Under the pieces are notes generated by a model, which was not told where the DNA came from, made no database searches, and saw nothing but the letters and a program-made list of their open reading frames with translations. A DNA stretch of 64,000 nucleotides from Lacicoccus halitifaciens (lineage in GTDB: Bacteria; Bacillota; Bacilli; Staphylococcales; Salinicoccaceae), in NCBI RefSeq assembly GCF_040544485.1, contig NZ_JBDZDV010000006.1, forward strand, positions 108,713-172,712. Reading direction: 5' to 3'. Position 1 is the stretch's first letter, and every line of letters begins with the position of its first letter. The translations under genes and the position numbers were made by a program. Shown here piece after piece: positions 15,932 through 25,879 of this stretch.

Positions 15932-18784
15932 ATGAAAAATAAAAATATAAGCATCAAAGGTGCAAGACAGCATAACTTAAAAGATATCGACGTCGAGATC
16001 CCGCGTGACCAGCTCATCGTCATTACGGGACTTTCAGGCTCAGGGAAATCATCGCTCGCCTTCGACACCATCTATGCAGAAGGCCAGCGGCGCTATGTCG
16101 AATCATTGAGCGCATATGCCCGGCAGTTTCTGGGGCAGATGGAAAAGCCCGATGTCGATTCGATCGAAGGGCTCTCGCCCGCCATCGCGATCGACCAGAA
16201 GACGACGAGCAACAACCCGCGTTCGACGGTTTCGACCATCACTGAAATCTACGATTACCTGAGACTGCTGTATGCGCGTGCAGGCACGCCGTACTGTCCG
16301 AACCACGGTGTCGAAATCAGCTCCCAGACGGTCCAGGAAATGGTGGACCGTGTGATGGAACTGCCTGAACGGTCAAAGATCCAGGTGTTCGCACCGATCA
16401 TCCACGGCAGGAAGGGCCAGCATAAGAAACTGCTGGAATCCCTGAGCAAGGAAGGTTTCGCAAGGGTGCTCGTCGACGGGGAGATTTATGATATCGAAGA
16501 AGTGCCTGAACTCAATAAAAACCAGAAGCACAACATCGAGCTCGTCATCGACCGTCTCGTCGTGCGCGACGGTGTGGAAGCACGCCTGGGCGATTCGCTT
16601 CAGACAGCGCTCGAAAAAGGTGAAGGCAATATCGTGATCAATGTCATCGACGGGGAGGATATGTTCTTCTCGGAAAACTACGCCTGCCCGCTGTGCGGCT
16701 TCACGGTGCCTGAAATGGAGCCGAGGCTGTTTTCATTCAATGCGCCGTACGGTGCATGTAAAGAATGTGACGGGCTCGGGATGAAGATGGCGGTGAACGA
16801 GAAGCTCGTCATCCCGGATGACGGACTCACGCTTGAAGAGGGTGCCCTCGTCCCGTGGGAACCGATCTCCTCCGGCTATTATCCGCAGCTTTTGAAGCAG
16901 ACATGCGAGCATTTCAACATCGATATGGGCACACCTTTCAAGGCGCTCAGCAGGAAGGAAAAGAATCTTTTATTGTACGGTGCGAAAGGTGAAGTCGTCA
17001 CTTACAGGTTCAGGCAGGAGAACGGCGTTGAGCGGACGAGGAAGATGCCGTTTGAAGGTGTCGTCAACAATATAGAACGCAGATACCGGGAGAGCCCTTC
17101 CGAATATACGCGGGACGTCATGAGCCGCTATATGCGGGAGACGGCATGCCAGTCATGTAAAGGTTACCGCCTCAGTGATGAGGCGCTGGCCGTCAAAGTT
17201 GACGGGCGCCATATCGGTGAAAGCGTCGACCAGCCTGTCAATGATGCACTGGCCTTTTTCAGCGACCTTGAGCTGTCACGTCAGAACCGCTCCATCGCGG
17301 CACCGATACTGAAGGAGATCAATGAAAGGCTCCTGTTCCTCCGGAATGTGGGGCTCGATTATCTGACATTGAACCGGAGAAGCGGTACGTTATCCGGCGG
17401 CGAGGCACAGCGCATCCGTCTGGCAACACAGATCGGCTCTAGATTGAGCGGCGTATTATACATCCTGGATGAACCTTCGATCGGCCTCCATCAGCGGGAC
17501 AATGAGCGCCTCATCAGCACATTGAAGGATATGCGGGACCTCGGCAACACCCTGATCGTCGTCGAGCACGACGAGGACACGATGCTTGCAAGCGACTATC
17601 TGATCGACATCGGACCGGGTGCAGGTGAGCACGGCGGGGAGATCATGGCTTCCGGCACGCCTGAAGAAGTCATGCATGATGATAATTCGATCACGGGCCT
17701 TTATTTGAGCGGGAAGCGCCAAATACCGCTTCCGGAAGACTACCGCAAGCCCGACCCTGAGCGGATGATCCGCATCAGGGGTGCGCGCGAAAACAATCTG
17801 AAGAACATCGATGTGGATATACCGATGGGCGTGATGAACCTTGTGACGGGCGTATCAGGGTCCGGCAAGAGCACACTCATCAACGAAATCGTCTATAAGG
17901 CGCTGCATCAGGAGCTGTATAAATCCAAGCAGATTCCTGGCGAACATGACAGCATCACGATGCCCGACAAACTCGAGAAGATCATCGACATCGACCAGTC
18001 GCCGATCGGCCGGACGCCGCGGAGCAACCCGGCGACATATACGGGTGTCTTCGACGATGTCCGGGATGTGTTCGCACAGACGAATGAAGCGAAAGTGCGC
18101 GGTTACCAGAAAGGCCGGTTCAGCTTCAACGTGAAGGGCGGACGCTGCGAGGCCTGCAGGGGCGACGGCATCATCAAGATCGAGATGCATTTCCTCCCCG
18201 ATGTCTTCGTACCGTGTGAAGTGTGCGACGGCAAACGTTACAACCGTGAGACGCTCGAAGTCAAATACAAGGATAAGAGCATTGCGGACGTCCTTGAAAT
18301 GACGGCGGAAGAAGCATTCTACTTCTTTGAAAACCTCCCGAAGATCAAGCGCAAGATCAAGACGCTCGTCGATGTCGGCCTCGGTTATGTCCGCCTCGGA
18401 CAGCCGGCGACGACGCTGTCGGGCGGGGAGGCGCAGCGTGTCAAGCTTGCCTCCGAACTGCACAAACGCTCGAACGGGCGCTCGCTTTATATACTGGACG
18501 AACCGACGACCGGCCTCCATTCCGAGGACATAGGGAAGCTGATCAAAGTGCTCCAGAGGCTGGTGGACAACGGGGACACGGTGATCATCATCGAACACAA
18601 CCTCGATGTGATCAAAGTGGCGGATAATATCATCGATCTGGGTCCTGAAGGTGGTGTCGGTGGCGGAACAATTGTCGTTGATGGTACAATTGAAGATGTC
18701 ATAAACGAGCCGGAGAGCCATACGGGGCATCATCTAAAAAAATGGTTGAACAGAAACCATCAGGAGGTTAATCATGGACAGTAA
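15932..18784 (+). CDS. uvrA: Excinuclease ABC subunit UvrA
   Basis: The dimeric ABC-type damage sensor, 950 residues from ATG 15932; the frame is open from GTG 15923, but the ATG has a GAAGGGTGA site and gives the usual KNxxIxIKGARxHNLK start. Two nucleotide-binding modules (GLSGSGKSS near 35 and GVSGSGKST near 645), two LSGGEAQR signatures and zinc fingers (CPLC...CKEC; CEAC...CEVC) are intact. It starts 5 bases after uvrB and overlaps the next gene by 11 bases. Confidence 0.97.
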   Translation: MKNKNISIKGARQHNLKDIDVEIPRDQLIVITGLSGSGKSSLAFDTIYAEGQRRYVESLSAYARQFLGQMEKPDVDSIEGLSPAIAIDQKTTSNNPRSTVSTITEIYDYLRLLYARAGTPYCPNHGVEISSQTVQEMVDRVMELPERSKIQVFAPIIHGRKGQHKKLLESLSKEGFARVLVDGEIYDIEEVPELNKNQKHNIELVIDRLVVRDGVEARLGDSLQTALEKGEGNIVINVIDGEDMFFSENYACPLCGFTVPEMEPRLFSFNAPYGACKECDGLGMKMAVNEKLVIPDDGLTLEEGALVPWEPISSGYYPQLLKQTCEHFNIDMGTPFKALSRKEKNLLLYGAKGEVVTYRFRQENGVERTRKMPFEGVVNNIERRYRESPSEYTRDVMSRYMRETACQSCKGYRLSDEALAVKVDGRHIGESVDQPVNDALAFFSDLELSRQNRSIAAPILKEINERLLFLRNVGLDYLTLNRRSGTLSGGEAQRIRLATQIGSRLSGVLYILDEPSIGLHQRDNERLISTLKDMRDLGNTLIVVEHDEDTMLASDYLIDIGPGAGEHGGEIMASGTPEEVMHDDNSITGLYLSGKRQIPLPEDYRKPDPERMIRIRGARENNLKNIDVDIPMGVMNLVTGVSGSGKSTLINEIVYKALHQELYKSKQIPGEHDSITMPDKLEKIIDIDQSPIGRTPRSNPATYTGVFDDVRDVFAQTNEAKVRGYQKGRFSFNVKGGRCEACRGDGIIKIEMHFLPDVFVPCEVCDGKRYNRETLEVKYKDKSIADVLEMTAEEAFYFFENLPKIKRKIKTLVDVGLGYVRLGQPATTLSGGEAQRVKLASELHKRSNGRSLYILDEPTTGLHSEDIGKLIKVLQRLVDNGDTVIIIEHNLDVIKVADNIIDLGPEGGVGGGTIVVDGTIEDVINEPESHTGHHLKKWLNRNHQEVNHGQ

Positions 18785-19967
18785 AGAACGTATTTTGAAG
18801 ATGTTAGAAGAGGGCAAGATCACTTCCGAAGAAGCCATACGCCTCATGGAAACCATGGACAAGAGGGAAAATACGGACCAGTCGACTTCCGCAGATGACG
18901 CTGAGCAGAAGAAGAAGACCGGTGATGAGTACTGGGACGGCGGGATGGTCAACGACCTCTTCCAGCAGTTCATGGGTGAGGTCAACAAATACGTGAAGCC
19001 TGATAAACTGAACAAGACCTACAAGGACGTCAATGAGCGGGCCAGCAGGACATATCAGGATATGAGGACGAGGTTCGACAGCAACCAGCAGGCCTCACAG
19101 GTGTTCAAATCCGTGGAGCGCGCCTTCGATTCCGTCAAAAACACGAACTTCGATTCGGTGTTTTCAGGCGGTGCAAAAAACCGGCTGATCGAAACACTGG
19201 ATGAACCGTTCTCTTCGATATCACTCGATATCACGAACGGCGACATCAAGATCGTGCCGACGGACCGCGTGCAGACTGCAAAATTTGAAGTGACGCCTTT
19301 CTACAGGAAGCTCGACACCAAAAGGAACTACTTCCAGGACATCATATGTGAAGTCAAAAATGATGAGCTGATCATCGTCTCGGATATCCGGGCGGCGAAA
19401 GTGAATGTCGAACTCAACCTGAGCCCGGAGAACATAAGGCGGATGATCGTGACCGGTTCGAACGGCAACATCTTCCTGAAAGACCAGGAAATCAAGGATC
19501 TCACGGTCGATGTGCTGAACGGCAACGTCAAACTTGAAGATACGGTGACGGATAACGCCTTCGTCCGGACTTCAAAAGGGAACATCTCCGTTGAAAGGGG
19601 CGCTTACGGCAATGTGGAGCTGATATCGATGGTCGGAACGATCAATACCGATCAGTTCAATGCAAAGGACATCACGGTGTCGGCCAACGGTTCCGTGAAC
19701 ATGACGCTCCAGAGCACGACGGAATCCGCCACGATCACCACCAACATGGGCAGCGTCAATTTGAGCATCCCGCAGGGACGCCCGCTGGAAGGCAGGCTTT
19801 CAACCGTGGTGGGTCAGCTGAACTATCCGCCTGAAGTGGACGCGAGGTTCATGAAACACCAGGACTTCGGCCTGAAGGAATTGATGCTTGTGAATGATTC
19901 GGATGAGCCCGGACTGTTCATAGAAGTCAGCACAAAGTTCGGCAGTGTAACTTTGCACAGAAGTTGA
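18774..19967 (+). CDS. DUF4097 beta-helix protein, YvlB-like
   Basis: A 397-residue protein. The N-terminal 30 residues (ERILKMLEEGKITSEEAIRLM) are the short helical domain seen in YvlB/LiaX-type proteins; a charged linker follows, then from about 140 a repetitive beta-strand domain (DITNGDIKIV, GSNGNIF, NGNVKLED, SKGNISVERG, NMGSVNLS, KFGSVTLHRS) of the DUF4097 family. Relatives take part in or respond to envelope stress (Lia system), but the molecular role is unknown. No signal peptide is present. B. subtilis yvlB also lies near uvrBA. It overlaps uvrA by 11 bases. Confidence 0.8.
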   Translation: MDSKERILKMLEEGKITSEEAIRLMETMDKRENTDQSTSADDAEQKKKTGDEYWDGGMVNDLFQQFMGEVNKYVKPDKLNKTYKDVNERASRTYQDMRTRFDSNQQASQVFKSVERAFDSVKNTNFDSVFSGGAKNRLIETLDEPFSSISLDITNGDIKIVPTDRVQTAKFEVTPFYRKLDTKRNYFQDIICEVKNDELIIVSDIRAAKVNVELNLSPENIRRMIVTGSNGNIFLKDQEIKDLTVDVLNGNVKLEDTVTDNAFVRTSKGNISVERGAYGNVELISMVGTINTDQFNAKDITVSANGSVNMTLQSTTESATITTNMGSVNLSIPQGRPLEGRLSTVVGQLNYPPEVDARFMKHQDFGLKELMLVNDSDEPGLFIEVSTKFGSVTLHRS

Positions 19968-19981
19968 TGATTGATGAAAAA

Positions 19982-20005
19982 GGCCGGGATATTCCGGCCC
20001 TTTTT
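19982..20005 (+). terminator. Terminator after the DUF4097 gene
   Basis: GGCCGG (19982-19987) and CCGGCC (19994-19999), a 6-nt loop, then five Ts; flanking A/T bases extend the stem. Confidence 0.88.
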
Positions 20006-20069
20006 ATTTTGCTGCGGCTGTTTTTGGGGTAAGATGATACATAACATTAGGAATTCAAGAGGTGATTAC

Positions 20070-21008
20070 ATGTTGACGGTACACGAACTGGTTGAACAGT
20101 TCACTTTGAAGGTGGTGGCGGGCAATGACGGTCTGACCAACGAAATCAAAAATTACGATATATCACGTCCGGCACTGGAAATCGGGGGCTATTTCTCCCA
20201 CTATTCATCGGACCGGGTGCAGATCCTCGGTATGACGGAGATCTCATTCTTCGAGAGGATGCTTACGGATAAAGACCGCGAAGACCGCTCGAAACGCCTC
20301 TGCCGCAAGGAGACGCCATGCATCGTGCTGGCCCGTCAGCTGCCCCCGCCGCTGGAGCTGATAGAAGCATGTAACGCCAGCAACACACCCCTCCTTGTCA
20401 CCGATGCCAACACGACAACGTTTTACTCAAAGCTTTCAAACTATCTCGAAAAAGCGCTGGCGCCGGAGACGAACATGCATGGGGTGCTCGTCGATGTATA
20501 CGGGATCGGTGTGCTGATCACCGGGGAGAGCGGCATCGGCAAGAGTGAAACCGCACTTGAACTGGTGAAGAACGGGCACCGCCTGGTCGCCGATGACAAC
20601 GTGGAAATCAAGGAAGTCTCGGATAACGTCCTGATGGGCAGTGCGCCGAAGCTCATCCAGAACCTGCTTGAAATACGCGGCCTCGGAATCATCAATGTGA
20701 TGACCCTGTTCGGGGCAGGCTGCATACTGGCGGAGAAGAGGATCATGCTGAACGTCAACCTGGAGCCCTGGGAGAAGGGCAAGGATTATGACAGGGTCGG
20801 GCTCGACAGGAAGAAACTTTCGATATTGAATTCCGAAATCGAGATGCGGACCATCCCGATCCGCCCGGGCAGAAGCCTCGCCGGCATCATCGAAGTGGCC
20901 GCGATGAACTACCGCCTGCGCCACATGGGGTATGACGCGGCGGCGGAATTCAATGACCGGCTGAACAAGCAGATCAAGCTCAACGGAGGACTGGAAAATG
21001 ATTTATAA
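20070..21008 (+). CDS. hprK: HPr kinase/phosphorylase
   Basis: The sensor enzyme of carbon catabolite repression: it phosphorylates HPr on Ser46 and removes the phosphate. From ATG 20070 (GAGGTGAT upstream) it has 312 residues; the frame runs further upstream but without a ribosome site. His137, the Walker A loop GESGIGKSE (152-160) and the capping/signature segment EIRGLGIINVMTLFG (201-215) are intact. The stop overlaps the lgt start by 11 bases, the conserved hprK-lgt pair. Confidence 0.96.
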   Translation: MLTVHELVEQFTLKVVAGNDGLTNEIKNYDISRPALEIGGYFSHYSSDRVQILGMTEISFFERMLTDKDREDRSKRLCRKETPCIVLARQLPPPLELIEACNASNTPLLVTDANTTTFYSKLSNYLEKALAPETNMHGVLVDVYGIGVLITGESGIGKSETALELVKNGHRLVADDNVEIKEVSDNVLMGSAPKLIQNLLEIRGLGIINVMTLFGAGCILAEKRIMLNVNLEPWEKGKDYDRVGLDRKKLSILNSEIEMRTIPIRPGRSLAGIIEVAAMNYRLRHMGYDAAAEFNDRLNKQIKLNGGLENDL

Positions 21009-21906
21009 TATACAGCCGCTCGACCCCGTGCTCATCTCCCTCGGTCCGCTGGACCTCAGATGGTACGGTGTCATCATAGCATTCGGCATGCTGATCGGCT
21101 TCCTCATCGCGAACCGGGAAGCGAATAAGAAGAACATGCCTGAAGGCATGTTCGTCGATCTGATGTTTTACATAATATTATTCTCCCTGATCGGGGCGAG
21201 ATTGTACTATGTCCTGTTCAACCTGGACTACTACCTTCAGGATCCGATCTCAATAATAATGGTCAATGAAGGCGGCATGGCGATCCACGGCGGGCTGATC
21301 GGGGGCATACTCGCCGGCCTCATATACTGCCGCAGGAAGAACTTGAGCTTCTTCCAGGTGGCGGACATCGCGGCACCGAGCCTGATCCTCGGGCAGGCGA
21401 TCGGCAGATGGGGCAACTTCATGAACCAGGAGGCCCATGGCGGCGAAGTGACGCGGGGCTTCCTTGAATCACTGATGCTCCCTGAATTCATCATCAACCA
21501 GATGTACATCGACGGCAGCTACTACCATCCGACATTCCTGTACGAATCGGTATGGAACATCATCGGTTTCGTCATCCTGCTGCTGCTCAGGCCGAAGCTC
21601 AAAATCGGCCAGACGATGCTGCTCTACCTGATCTACTACTCGGTCGGCCGCTTCTTCATAGAAGGCATGCGCACCGACAGCCTGATGATCGGGGACCTGC
21701 TCAGGACCGCACAGGTCGTTTCAATACTCACCATCATCATAGCCATCGCCATATGGATCTACCGCAGCAATAAATACAACCTGCCGAAATACGGTGAGGT
21801 GGACGGCATTTACGATCCGGACGGCAAACGCCGGAAAAAACGTTCCGGACCGAAAGGACAGACTGTAAGCAAGAATCATAATAAGAAACATAAAAGGAAG
21901 AAATGA
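20998..21906 (+). CDS. lgt: Prolipoprotein diacylglyceryl transferase
   Basis: The membrane enzyme that moves diacylglycerol from phosphatidylglycerol to the lipobox cysteine. Seven hydrophobic segments, the MAIHGGLIGG motif and the Lgt signature GQAIGRWGNFMNQEAHGG are present; 302 residues with a basic tail (RRKKRSGPKGQ onwards). Clients in this window include MetQ (53.5 kb) and the lipoprotein at 28 kb. Translation is coupled to hprK. Confidence 0.96.
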   Translation: MIYNIQPLDPVLISLGPLDLRWYGVIIAFGMLIGFLIANREANKKNMPEGMFVDLMFYIILFSLIGARLYYVLFNLDYYLQDPISIIMVNEGGMAIHGGLIGGILAGLIYCRRKNLSFFQVADIAAPSLILGQAIGRWGNFMNQEAHGGEVTRGFLESLMLPEFIINQMYIDGSYYHPTFLYESVWNIIGFVILLLLRPKLKIGQTMLLYLIYYSVGRFFIEGMRTDSLMIGDLLRTAQVVSILTIIIAIAIWIYRSNKYNLPKYGEVDGIYDPDGKRRKKRSGPKGQTVSKNHNKKHKRKK

Positions 21907-21907
21907 T

Positions 21908-22396
21908 ATGAGGAATACGACACGCTACAAAGTCGGGAAATATAATCCACTATGGAATCTGTACAGGACGGTCTCGTTCTTTAAAGTCGTCAAAAACTTC
22001 ATCATCATCGAAATCGGGCGTTACTGCCCGTCCACAAAACTGAAGCACCTCCTGTACCGGAAATTTTTGAAGATGGATCTCGGGGAGAAGGTCTCATTTG
22101 CCTATAAGGCGATGCCGGACCTCATGCACCCCGAGCGGATCCACATTGGCAACAACAGCATAATCGGTTATAATACTGTAATATTGACCCATGAATATTT
22201 AGTAGATGAATACAGGCTCGGGGATGTCCATATCGGGGACAATACGATGATCGGCGCAAACGTGACCGTCCTGCCGGGCGTCACCATCGGCAGTAATTCA
22301 AGCGTCGGTGCAGGTGCCGTCGTGTCGAAGGATATCCCGGATGATTCGAGCTGTTATGGGAATCCACTTGTGATAAGGAGCAATATAAATGAATGA
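21908..22396 (+). CDS. yvoF: Left-handed beta-helix acyltransferase, YvoF-like
   Basis: A 162-residue hexapeptide-repeat (LbH) transferase: IHIGNNSIIGYNTVI, VHIGDNTMIGANVTVLPGVTIGSNSSVGAGAVVSKDIP. The start (YKVGKYNPLWNLYRTVSFFK) follows B. subtilis YvoF, which also sits downstream of hprK-lgt. Such enzymes acetylate sugars or small molecules with acetyl-CoA; the acceptor is unknown. One base separates it from lgt, and its stop overlaps the TPR gene by 8 bases. Confidence 0.85.
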   Translation: MRNTTRYKVGKYNPLWNLYRTVSFFKVVKNFIIIEIGRYCPSTKLKHLLYRKFLKMDLGEKVSFAYKAMPDLMHPERIHIGNNSIIGYNTVILTHEYLVDEYRLGDVHIGDNTMIGANVTVLPGVTIGSNSSVGAGAVVSKDIPDDSSCYGNPLVIRSNINE

Positions 22397-23810
22397 TAGA
22401 AAAGTAATCCCCTTCAATCAAAGTGGTTCGTTTTACTTCAATCAAGGACTTAAAAAAATAGATCAGCAGAAAAAGGGCGATGCCCTGAAGAACTTCGAGA
22501 AGGCATATAATGCAGATGAAGATAATCTCGCTTATTTGTCACAGTATGTATATCTGCTCGCAGAAAATGGAAGGCATGCTGAAGCTGAATATTTACTGAT
22601 CAACAAATTCATTCAGCATCAATATGATGCTGAATTTTATTTTATACTCAGCCAGCTGTTCGTCATCACGAACGACCCCAATAAGGCTTTCCTGTTCGGT
22701 GTGGAATATGCGAAGCATTTCCCGGAGGCGGGGTATCATGAGGAGCTCGAAGACATGTTCGAGCTCGCAATCGAGGATGAGGAGGAAGTTGAGAAGGAAG
22801 CGGAGCGGTTCGTCAGCCACCACATCTTCCAGCACCTCTTCATGAACGCCCGCATAGAGGAATCGCTTGAATACTTGTCGATGCTCCCACTCTACCTTCA
22901 GGAGGAACGCACTTTCAGGAACCTGAAGGCGATGGCCTACCTGTTTTTGAATAAATTTGATGAAGCATATGAACTGCTGCGGCAGCTGCACATGGAGGAC
23001 AAGACCGATATGCATGCCCTCAGCCATCTCACGCTGCTCTACTACCATACGGGCCGGGAGGCGGAATTTGAAGCCAACTTGAAGAAGATGGAAGTGGTCG
23101 AACCGCTCGATGATGATTCCAGGTTCAAAGTCGGCCTTGTGCTCAACTTCCTTAAACAGTACGCAAGATCTTATGAACTCCTGTACCCGCTGTATAAAAA
23201 TCAGCAGTACATCAGCTTCCAGCTGCTGCATGCACTGAGCTTTGCGAGCTATCACACAGGCCGGGAGGAAGAGGCGCGGATGTTCTGGGAGAAGATGCAG
23301 AACTTCCATGCGGTCAGTGAAGTATACAGCCCCTGGGAGAAAGAGCGGGCGGCGGATCTGATCACCGTCACGGCCGAAACCCACCTTCATGAGGATGATG
23401 TCCATCTGAGGCTGCTCGGCCTTTACAAGCTGCACCTCATCAGGCCGAGGGAAGCGATACTCGGCCATACTGTATGGGAAACGATCGAAGGGCTGGATGA
23501 TTATGAAAAGCTGTATGTCACTTTCCTTTTCCAGGGCGTCAAGCTCGTCAGGCTCGGGAAGATGCACAGCGGCCTCGAGATATTGAGGGGTGCCGGGTAT
23601 GAGGGGGATGAAGATCTGCTGCAGTGGATTGACACTTTCCATCTTTTATACGACAGGATCAAAGATTTTGAAGATATTGCCTCGCTCGTTGCAGCGACGG
23701 TTTATTTATATCCAAAGGGCAGAAAGATCACGAAAAAAAGCATGACGGAAGAATTCGGGATCACTTCATACAGGCTGAACAAAGCGATCGGAATGATCAA
23801 GCAGATATGA
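22389..23810 (+). CDS. Tetratricopeptide-repeat protein, YvcD-like
   Basis: A 473-residue cytoplasmic protein of helical repeats. TPR-type units are seen at about 13-46 (YFNQGLKKI...ALKNFEKAY), 50-85 and 170-270 (AMAYLFLNKFDEAYELLRQL, LTLLYYHTGREAEFEANL), with acidic stretches (EDEEEVEKEAE). The C-terminus (KKSMTEEFGITSYRLNKAI) resembles a small DNA-binding or winged segment. Similar TPR genes stand just before trxB in S. aureus and B. subtilis. It acts presumably as a scaffold; the partner is unknown. Confidence 0.75.
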   Translation: MNDRKVIPFNQSGSFYFNQGLKKIDQQKKGDALKNFEKAYNADEDNLAYLSQYVYLLAENGRHAEAEYLLINKFIQHQYDAEFYFILSQLFVITNDPNKAFLFGVEYAKHFPEAGYHEELEDMFELAIEDEEEVEKEAERFVSHHIFQHLFMNARIEESLEYLSMLPLYLQEERTFRNLKAMAYLFLNKFDEAYELLRQLHMEDKTDMHALSHLTLLYYHTGREAEFEANLKKMEVVEPLDDDSRFKVGLVLNFLKQYARSYELLYPLYKNQQYISFQLLHALSFASYHTGREEEARMFWEKMQNFHAVSEVYSPWEKERAADLITVTAETHLHEDDVHLRLLGLYKLHLIRPREAILGHTVWETIEGLDDYEKLYVTFLFQGVKLVRLGKMHSGLEILRGAGYEGDEDLLQWIDTFHLLYDRIKDFEDIASLVAATVYLYPKGRKITKKSMTEEFGITSYRLNKAIGMIKQI

Positions 23811-23894
23811 TGAAAATGCCCTTGGAAATGTTTATAATATTGAATGGTATGAAATGACAACTGAAATGATCATCAGAAAGTTAGGAGATTTGAA

Positions 23895-24824
23895 ATGGCG
23901 GAAGAAAAAGTACATGATGTTGTAATAATCGGTGCCGGACCGGCGGGCATGACAGCTGCCGTCTATGCATCGAGGGCCAATCTGGATACGGTGATGCTTG
24001 AAAGAGGCGTACCGGGCGGACAGATGGCAAACACTGAAGATGTTGAAAACTATCCGGGATTTGATTTCATCACGGGACCGGAATTATCTTCAAAAATGTT
24101 TGAACATGCACAGAAATTCGGTGCACAGTATAAATATGGCGACATCAAGTCGGTGGAGGACCACGGGGAATACAAAATCCTGAAGACATCCTCCGAGGAA
24201 ATCAAGACGAAGACGGTCATCATCGCAACGGGTGCAGAGTACAAGAAGATCGGCGTACCGGGCGAAGACACACTCGCAGGACGCGGTGTGAGCTACTGTG
24301 CGGTCTGTGACGGCGCGTTCTTCAAAGAGCGTGAACTCGTCGTGATCGGCGGCGGCGACTCGGCTGTGGAAGAGGGCGTGTACCTGACGAAGTTCGCAAG
24401 CAAGGTGACGATCGTCCACAGGCGCAATGAGCTGCGTGCCCAGAAAATCCTTCAGGACCGTGCATTCAAAAATGAAAAGATCGAATTCATTTGGGATACG
24501 GAACTGCAGACGATCAACGGGGATGACAAAGTCAAGAGTGTGACGCTCCTCGATAAAAACACCGGAAACAAATATGATTACGACGCGGACGGGGTGTTCG
24601 TCTACATCGGCATGAAGCCTTTGACGCAGCCGTTCCAAGATCTCGGCATCCTGAATGAACTGAACTATATAGAGGCGAACTCCGAAATGGAGACGAGTGT
24701 TCCCGGCATCTTTGCGGCCGGTGACGTGATCGACAAGACGCTCCGTCAGATCGTCACAGCAACAGGCGACGGCAGCATCGCCGCAGAAAACGCCCAGAAG
24801 TATATCGAAACGCTGGCGGACTGA
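23895..24824 (+). CDS. trxB: Thioredoxin reductase
   Basis: A 309-residue low-molecular-weight flavoprotein that passes electrons from NADPH to thioredoxin. FAD-binding GAGPAGMTAA (13-22), redox-active CAVC (C135, C138), NADPH-binding GGGDSAVEE, and the C-terminal FAGDVIDKTLRQIVTATGDGS. TTAGGAG precedes the ATG. A TATAAT at 23833-23838 could be its -10. The window has at least six CxxC proteins that could depend on the thioredoxin pool. Confidence 0.96.
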   Translation: MAEEKVHDVVIIGAGPAGMTAAVYASRANLDTVMLERGVPGGQMANTEDVENYPGFDFITGPELSSKMFEHAQKFGAQYKYGDIKSVEDHGEYKILKTSSEEIKTKTVIIATGAEYKKIGVPGEDTLAGRGVSYCAVCDGAFFKERELVVIGGGDSAVEEGVYLTKFASKVTIVHRRNELRAQKILQDRAFKNEKIEFIWDTELQTINGDDKVKSVTLLDKNTGNKYDYDADGVFVYIGMKPLTQPFQDLGILNELNYIEANSEMETSVPGIFAAGDVIDKTLRQIVTATGDGSIAAENAQKYIETLAD

Positions 24825-24830
24825 CCGCTG

Positions 24831-24864
24831 AAGAAGGCAAACTGAAATGTTTTGCCTTCTTTTT
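24831..24864 (+). terminator. Terminator after trxB
   Basis: AAGAAGGCAAA (24831-24841) and TTTGCCTTCTT (24851-24861), 9-nt loop, with a T-rich tail. Confidence 0.9.
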
Positions 24865-24985
24865 GCTTTGCTTTCATGGGAGGCGGGGCGCAGGGGACGG
24901 TGGATGCGATTGTGATATCGCCGTCTGTATGCTTTAGTTCGGGTAATTAATCATGTAAAATGAAGTAAGAATAAAAAAACAGGAT

Positions 24986-25879
24986 GTGGAGCCATTGAAG
25001 AATTTGATCATTCTCACAGGTATGAGCGGATCCGGGAAATCCGTCGCGCTGGAAGCACTGGAAGATATGGATATCTTCTGCATCGATAATCTGCCGCCGA
25101 TACTGATTCCAAAAATAGTCGATCTGATGGAGACGACCGAGGGCAGGATGGACAACGTCGGACTCGGCATCGACCTCCGGGGCAAGGAACTATTCGATAC
25201 ACTCATATCCGAACTTGAAAAAGTGCAGGATAACCCGCACATCAACCTTAAAATCATCTTCCTCGACACGACGAACGAAAAACTTGTCGCACGCTACAAG
25301 GAGACGAGGCGTTCCCACCCGCTGGATCACGGCATGAACGTCCTGCAGGCGATCCAAAAAGAGCGGAAACTGCTCGATGAATTGAAATACAGAGCAGGCA
25401 CGATCATCGATACGACCGAATTGAAGCCGAAGGAGCTGCGTGCCAGAATGTTCGAGGAAATCACCGGCGACGGGGATGGCGGCTTCAGCGTCAATATACT
25501 GAGTTTCGGTTTCAAGCACGGCGTGCCGATAGATGCAGACCTCATGTTTGATGTGCGCTTCCTCCCGAACCCGCATTATGTGGATGCGCTCCAGCCCTAC
25601 ACAGGGCTTGACGAGCCGGTCTATAACTATGTGATGGGCTTCAAGGAAACCAATATATTCTATACGAAACTGCTGGATATGGTCCGTTACCTCCTCCCGC
25701 AGTATTTAAGGGAAGGGAAATCGCAACTGGTCATCGGCATCGGCTGTACAGGCGGCCAGCATCGTTCTGTCGCGCTAGCGGAACGGCTGGCAGATGAGCT
25801 CCGGGAATACTACGACTTCAAAATAGTGACAGAACACCGGGATGCTCTGATAGAAGGCGTCAGAAATGAACAAAATTAG
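24986..25879 (+). CDS. rapZ: RNase adapter RapZ / nucleotide-binding P-loop protein
   Basis: A 297-residue RapZ (YvcJ). Walker A GMSGSGKSV (12-20), DNLPP, DLRGKELF, YKETRRSHPL and the C-terminal GCTGGQHRSVALAERL ligand site are present. In E. coli RapZ controls GlmS sRNAs with UDP-GlcNAc or GlcN6P sensing; in Gram-positives it hydrolyses nucleotides and affects competence. The start is GTG 24986 with a close AGGA; TTG 24995 is the alternative. A TAAAAT at 24956-24961 may be the -10. It overlaps yvcK by 14 bases; rapZ-yvcK-whiA is a conserved operon. Confidence 0.93.
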   Translation: MEPLKNLIILTGMSGSGKSVALEALEDMDIFCIDNLPPILIPKIVDLMETTEGRMDNVGLGIDLRGKELFDTLISELEKVQDNPHINLKIIFLDTTNEKLVARYKETRRSHPLDHGMNVLQAIQKERKLLDELKYRAGTIIDTTELKPKELRARMFEEITGDGDGGFSVNILSFGFKHGVPIDADLMFDVRFLPNPHYVDALQPYTGLDEPVYNYVMGFKETNIFYTKLLDMVRYLLPQYLREGKSQLVIGIGCTGGQHRSVALAERLADELREYYDFKIVTEHRDALIEGVRNEQN